NCBI RefSeq assembly: GCF_900104845.1 | Contig: NZ_FNSR01000002.1 | Span: 620,001-684,000 of the forward strand | Source: Paraburkholderia caballeronis | Lineage (GTDB): Bacteria > Pseudomonadota > Gammaproteobacteria > Burkholderiales > Burkholderiaceae | Direction of reading: 5' to 3' | DNA length: 64,000 bases | Shown: in pieces, positions 62,322 through 64,000 of the stretch | Layout of the letters: the number at the start of each line of letters is the position of its first letter | How positions within the stretch are numbered: position 1 is the stretch's first letter | Program-made: the position numbers and the translations under genes | The notes under the pieces: model-generated | Databases searched by the model: none | Seen by the model: only the letters and a program-made list of their open reading frames with translations | What the model was told of the DNA's origin: nothing

Positions 62322-62897
62322 ATGACCGATTCCAATATCAGCAACCAGGAAGCCCCTGCGGAACTTTACGCCCAGACAGCAGACGCCATGTACGCTTACA
62401 TGGACGACTGCAACTTCGACGAAACGCATCTGACTGGCACTCTCATCTGGTTGGCCCTCGAATACGCATACCACCCGCACTCGAGGTTCTGGCGTGACTT
62501 CGACACCACGACTATCTTTGACGCTGTGTCACGTCGCTTTCCCAATTGGCGCGCAATGCTCGGAAAAGCCGGAAGATCTGCCGACGCTCTTCTGCGGGAG
62601 TTCGAGGAAGCCGTGCGACGCAACGCATTCGACGAAGCCAACGCTGAAATGCTCATGGCTCTGCCCATCTCCGAACGCCCGACGACCAGTCATACCGCAT
62701 TCGACTGGATTGTGGCTGCACTGGCCGAAAAAGGACTAACGGCCGAACTTGAGTACGCCGAGAGAAACGGCTACGACTGTGGAACTGACGCACTTCTCGT
62801 TCTGCATCGTCTTGAACATGCGCAACGGGGAATCGTCGTTGACAGAATTGGCCGGTTCGTTGCTCTCTATTATCGGCATGCCGCCATGAACGGTTGA
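62322..62897 (+). CDS. Hypothetical protein, paralogue of the gene at 56070
   Basis: This 191-residue, helical, acidic protein is homologous to the 205-residue protein encoded at 56,070-56,687: EYAY, RFWRDFD, RFPNWR, DEANAEMLMALP and DWIVA occur in the same order and spacing. No known family is recognised. The two copies have diverged substantially outside these blocks, so the duplication is old or came from two related elements. Confidence 0.72.
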   Translation: MTDSNISNQEAPAELYAQTADAMYAYMDDCNFDETHLTGTLIWLALEYAYHPHSRFWRDFDTTTIFDAVSRRFPNWRAMLGKAGRSADALLREFEEAVRRNAFDEANAEMLMALPISERPTTSHTAFDWIVAALAEKGLTAELEYAERNGYDCGTDALLVLHRLEHAQRGIVVDRIGRFVALYYRHAAMNG

Positions 62898-63715
62898 GAG
62901 TACCAGTCTGCATAACCCCTCAAGTGCTCATGTGCGACGGACTTCTGTACTCCGGGCGCCCCGAGGCGCAATGAGCAATCTGCCCTAAATCACTGATAAG
63001 CGCGGTGCCTTTTCGCCTATCCCGTCCCGGGGACGTCTGCTTCATATTGTCCGCGTACCGGAGGCGTAGCCACAGACCTCGGATCCACTTCGATCTGAGA
63101 GTTTCATGAGGTTTCACAGAGAATGAGAAGTTGCATGCACGGAGATACCGGATGATACCGATGCAAAAACGGTCGCCGATGCATGCCTATACATCGATGC
63201 TGTGTATCCCTTCGATGCTTACCAACGAATTCTGACACATCATCCTCGGCTAGCCGACCTATGCTCGACGCAACTTGTTAACTTGCAGTTGCCGCGTGGA
63301 AGGGAAGTTAGTATATTGAAACGAGTGGCTGAGGGGAAACTTTGGCTGCGAAGTGCATCAATACGATACGGCGATTTCGGCCTGAAGGCTCCCTATAGAA
63401 GCGGGCCTTTACCCATAAAATGGAAGCACTCGCTTTGCCGAAAGATTCGGTATACCTCGATGATCCCGTGCAGAGTCAGAAAGCCACGCCACATGATGGC
63501 GGCTCTGTGTGGAGCATCATGCCCATGATTCAGATAGCCGTCGAGCTCGGCGAGCCACATCAAGCCGCCATCCAGTGATGGAGGTTCGCCCGGTGGTTAG
63601 ACCGTACGATGCACGTGGCAATACAACGCACACCTTTCGATCGGCAGCAGCAACACTTCACACGGCACGCCCGACCACCAGGCTAATGGCTTTCCATGCA
63701 CAATCCGCAAAATGA
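62898..63715. other. Region without a convincing gene
   Basis: Only short, weak frames occur in these ~818 bases. The composition is mixed and no repeat or RNA gene is recognised. The region may hold debris near the right side of the island. Confidence 0.35.
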
Positions 63716-63904
63716 TCACCGCAAATACAGCAGTGGTCCGCACAAATCTAGTTTGTCGAATTTCCACGCCTCGAAACAGCATCCGTTCATGAGCATGCGA
63801 TACCGCGATCCGATGGTCCCGCAGCGAACGTAACCTCCGATGCGTTCAATGGCCTCAGCGTGGGCTGGCGTGGTCACCGAACTTACCAGCAGCCATTCGA
63901 GCAT
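63716..63904 (-). CDS. Small hypothetical protein
   Basis: This is a 62-residue frame beginning MLEWLLVSSVTTPAHAEAIE and containing the segment GGYVRCGTIGSRYRMLMNGC. AAAGGAG lies 4 to 5 bases before ATG 63904, a strong ribosome-binding site that argues the frame is translated. No family is recognised. Confidence 0.45.
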   Translation of the reverse strand: MLEWLLVSSVTTPAHAEAIERIGGYVRCGTIGSRYRMLMNGCCFEAWKFDKLDLCGPLLYLR

Positions 63905-64000
63905 TCTGACTCCTTTGCTGGCATCCATCTCCAACGCGTGGACTGCGAACACCTCGATTTCGGATAACTTCTCGCCGCCGCGCGCGGCAGACGTAGCCGC

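Larger units (their letters stand above)
30310..64000. mobile_element. Accessory island with tniB-tniQ, right end not in window
   Basis: From about 30,310 the base composition falls below that of the flanking chromosome and the genes are defence-like cargo. TniB- and TniQ-type genes lie near the right of the window, and clusters of 19-base boxes are found at 30,338-30,440 and 57,348-57,502. A TGTG near 30,310 could be the outermost base pairs of an element end. No TnsA- or TnsB/TniA-like transposase is visible, so the element is incomplete, nested, or uses genes outside the window. The exact limits are not resolved. Confidence 0.55.

Noticed and set aside
63202..63528. 108-residue plus-strand frame near the right end.
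   Set aside because: There is no ribosome-binding site, family or composition support.
62898..64000. Search for a tRNA gene or attachment site at the right edge of the island.
   Set aside because: No cloverleaf-like sequence or direct repeat of the left edge was found in the window.
30310..64000. Search for a CRISPR array in the defence island.
   Set aside because: No regularly spaced identical repeats with unique spacers were seen; the 19-base boxes are few, degenerate and unevenly spaced.

Overview
The window comes from a high-GC betaproteobacterium, most likely Burkholderiaceae (Burkholderia, Paraburkholderia or Caballeronia). The evidence is the very strong G/C third-position bias of the first ~30 kb and the gene families present: an MdtD-type exporter, AtzE-family amidases, a BMP-type ABC importer and LysR/TetR regulators. 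The species cannot be fixed from the sequence alone.

Region 1, about 1-30,200, is core-like chromosome. It starts with a chemotaxis receptor, a CPBP-like membrane protein, a LysR regulator divergent from a flavodoxin-fold oxidoreductase, and a CBS-domain protein. Next is a divergent ureide/amide module. A five-gene minus-strand operon (cysteine hydrolase, amidase, AtzG, AtzE, AtzH) faces a plus-strand operon (BMP binding protein, ABC ATPase, two permeases, TetR regulator), and the control region between them carries a 10-bp-arm palindrome and a second large inverted repeat. From 14,873 to 24,362 lies a poorly described neighbourhood: acyltransferase, polyprenyl synthase, IspH, acyl carrier protein, SCP2-like and CrtC/AttH-like proteins, together with several Ig-like, cysteine-rich or Asn/Ser/Thr-rich proteins of unknown role. 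A B12-binding radical SAM protein, a haloacid dehalogenase, a D-cysteine desulfhydrase-like enzyme and an MdtD-type exporter complete the region.

Region 2, about 30,300 to the end, is a lower-GC accessory island. A cluster of 19-bp boxes marks its left side, and a second box cluster in the same orientation lies just upstream of a tniB-tniQ pair (57,741-60,079). No TnsA- or TnsB/TniA-type transposase is visible. The cargo looks like stacked conflict/defence modules: (i) a caspase-like peptidase fused to a Ski2-like helicase, with a membrane protein and a small protein that share a repeated peptide motif; (ii) a HipA-like kinase with an unknown partner; (iii) a giant UPF1-like SF1 helicase; (iv) a DUF2188 protein, an AAA ATPase and a Schlafen/AlbA-type protein; (v) a tightly overlapping five-gene operon of metallophosphoesterase, GASH-like helical protein, two GTPase-like proteins and a GAP1-like protein; (vi) an HTH-HAD fusion and an excisionase-like protein. 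Remnants (isocitrate lyase, SET domain, Phd/YefM antitoxin), an 864-bp IS5-family element with a TTA duplication, and a pair of unknown paralogues on either side of the tni genes complete the island. Its right boundary is not seen in the window.
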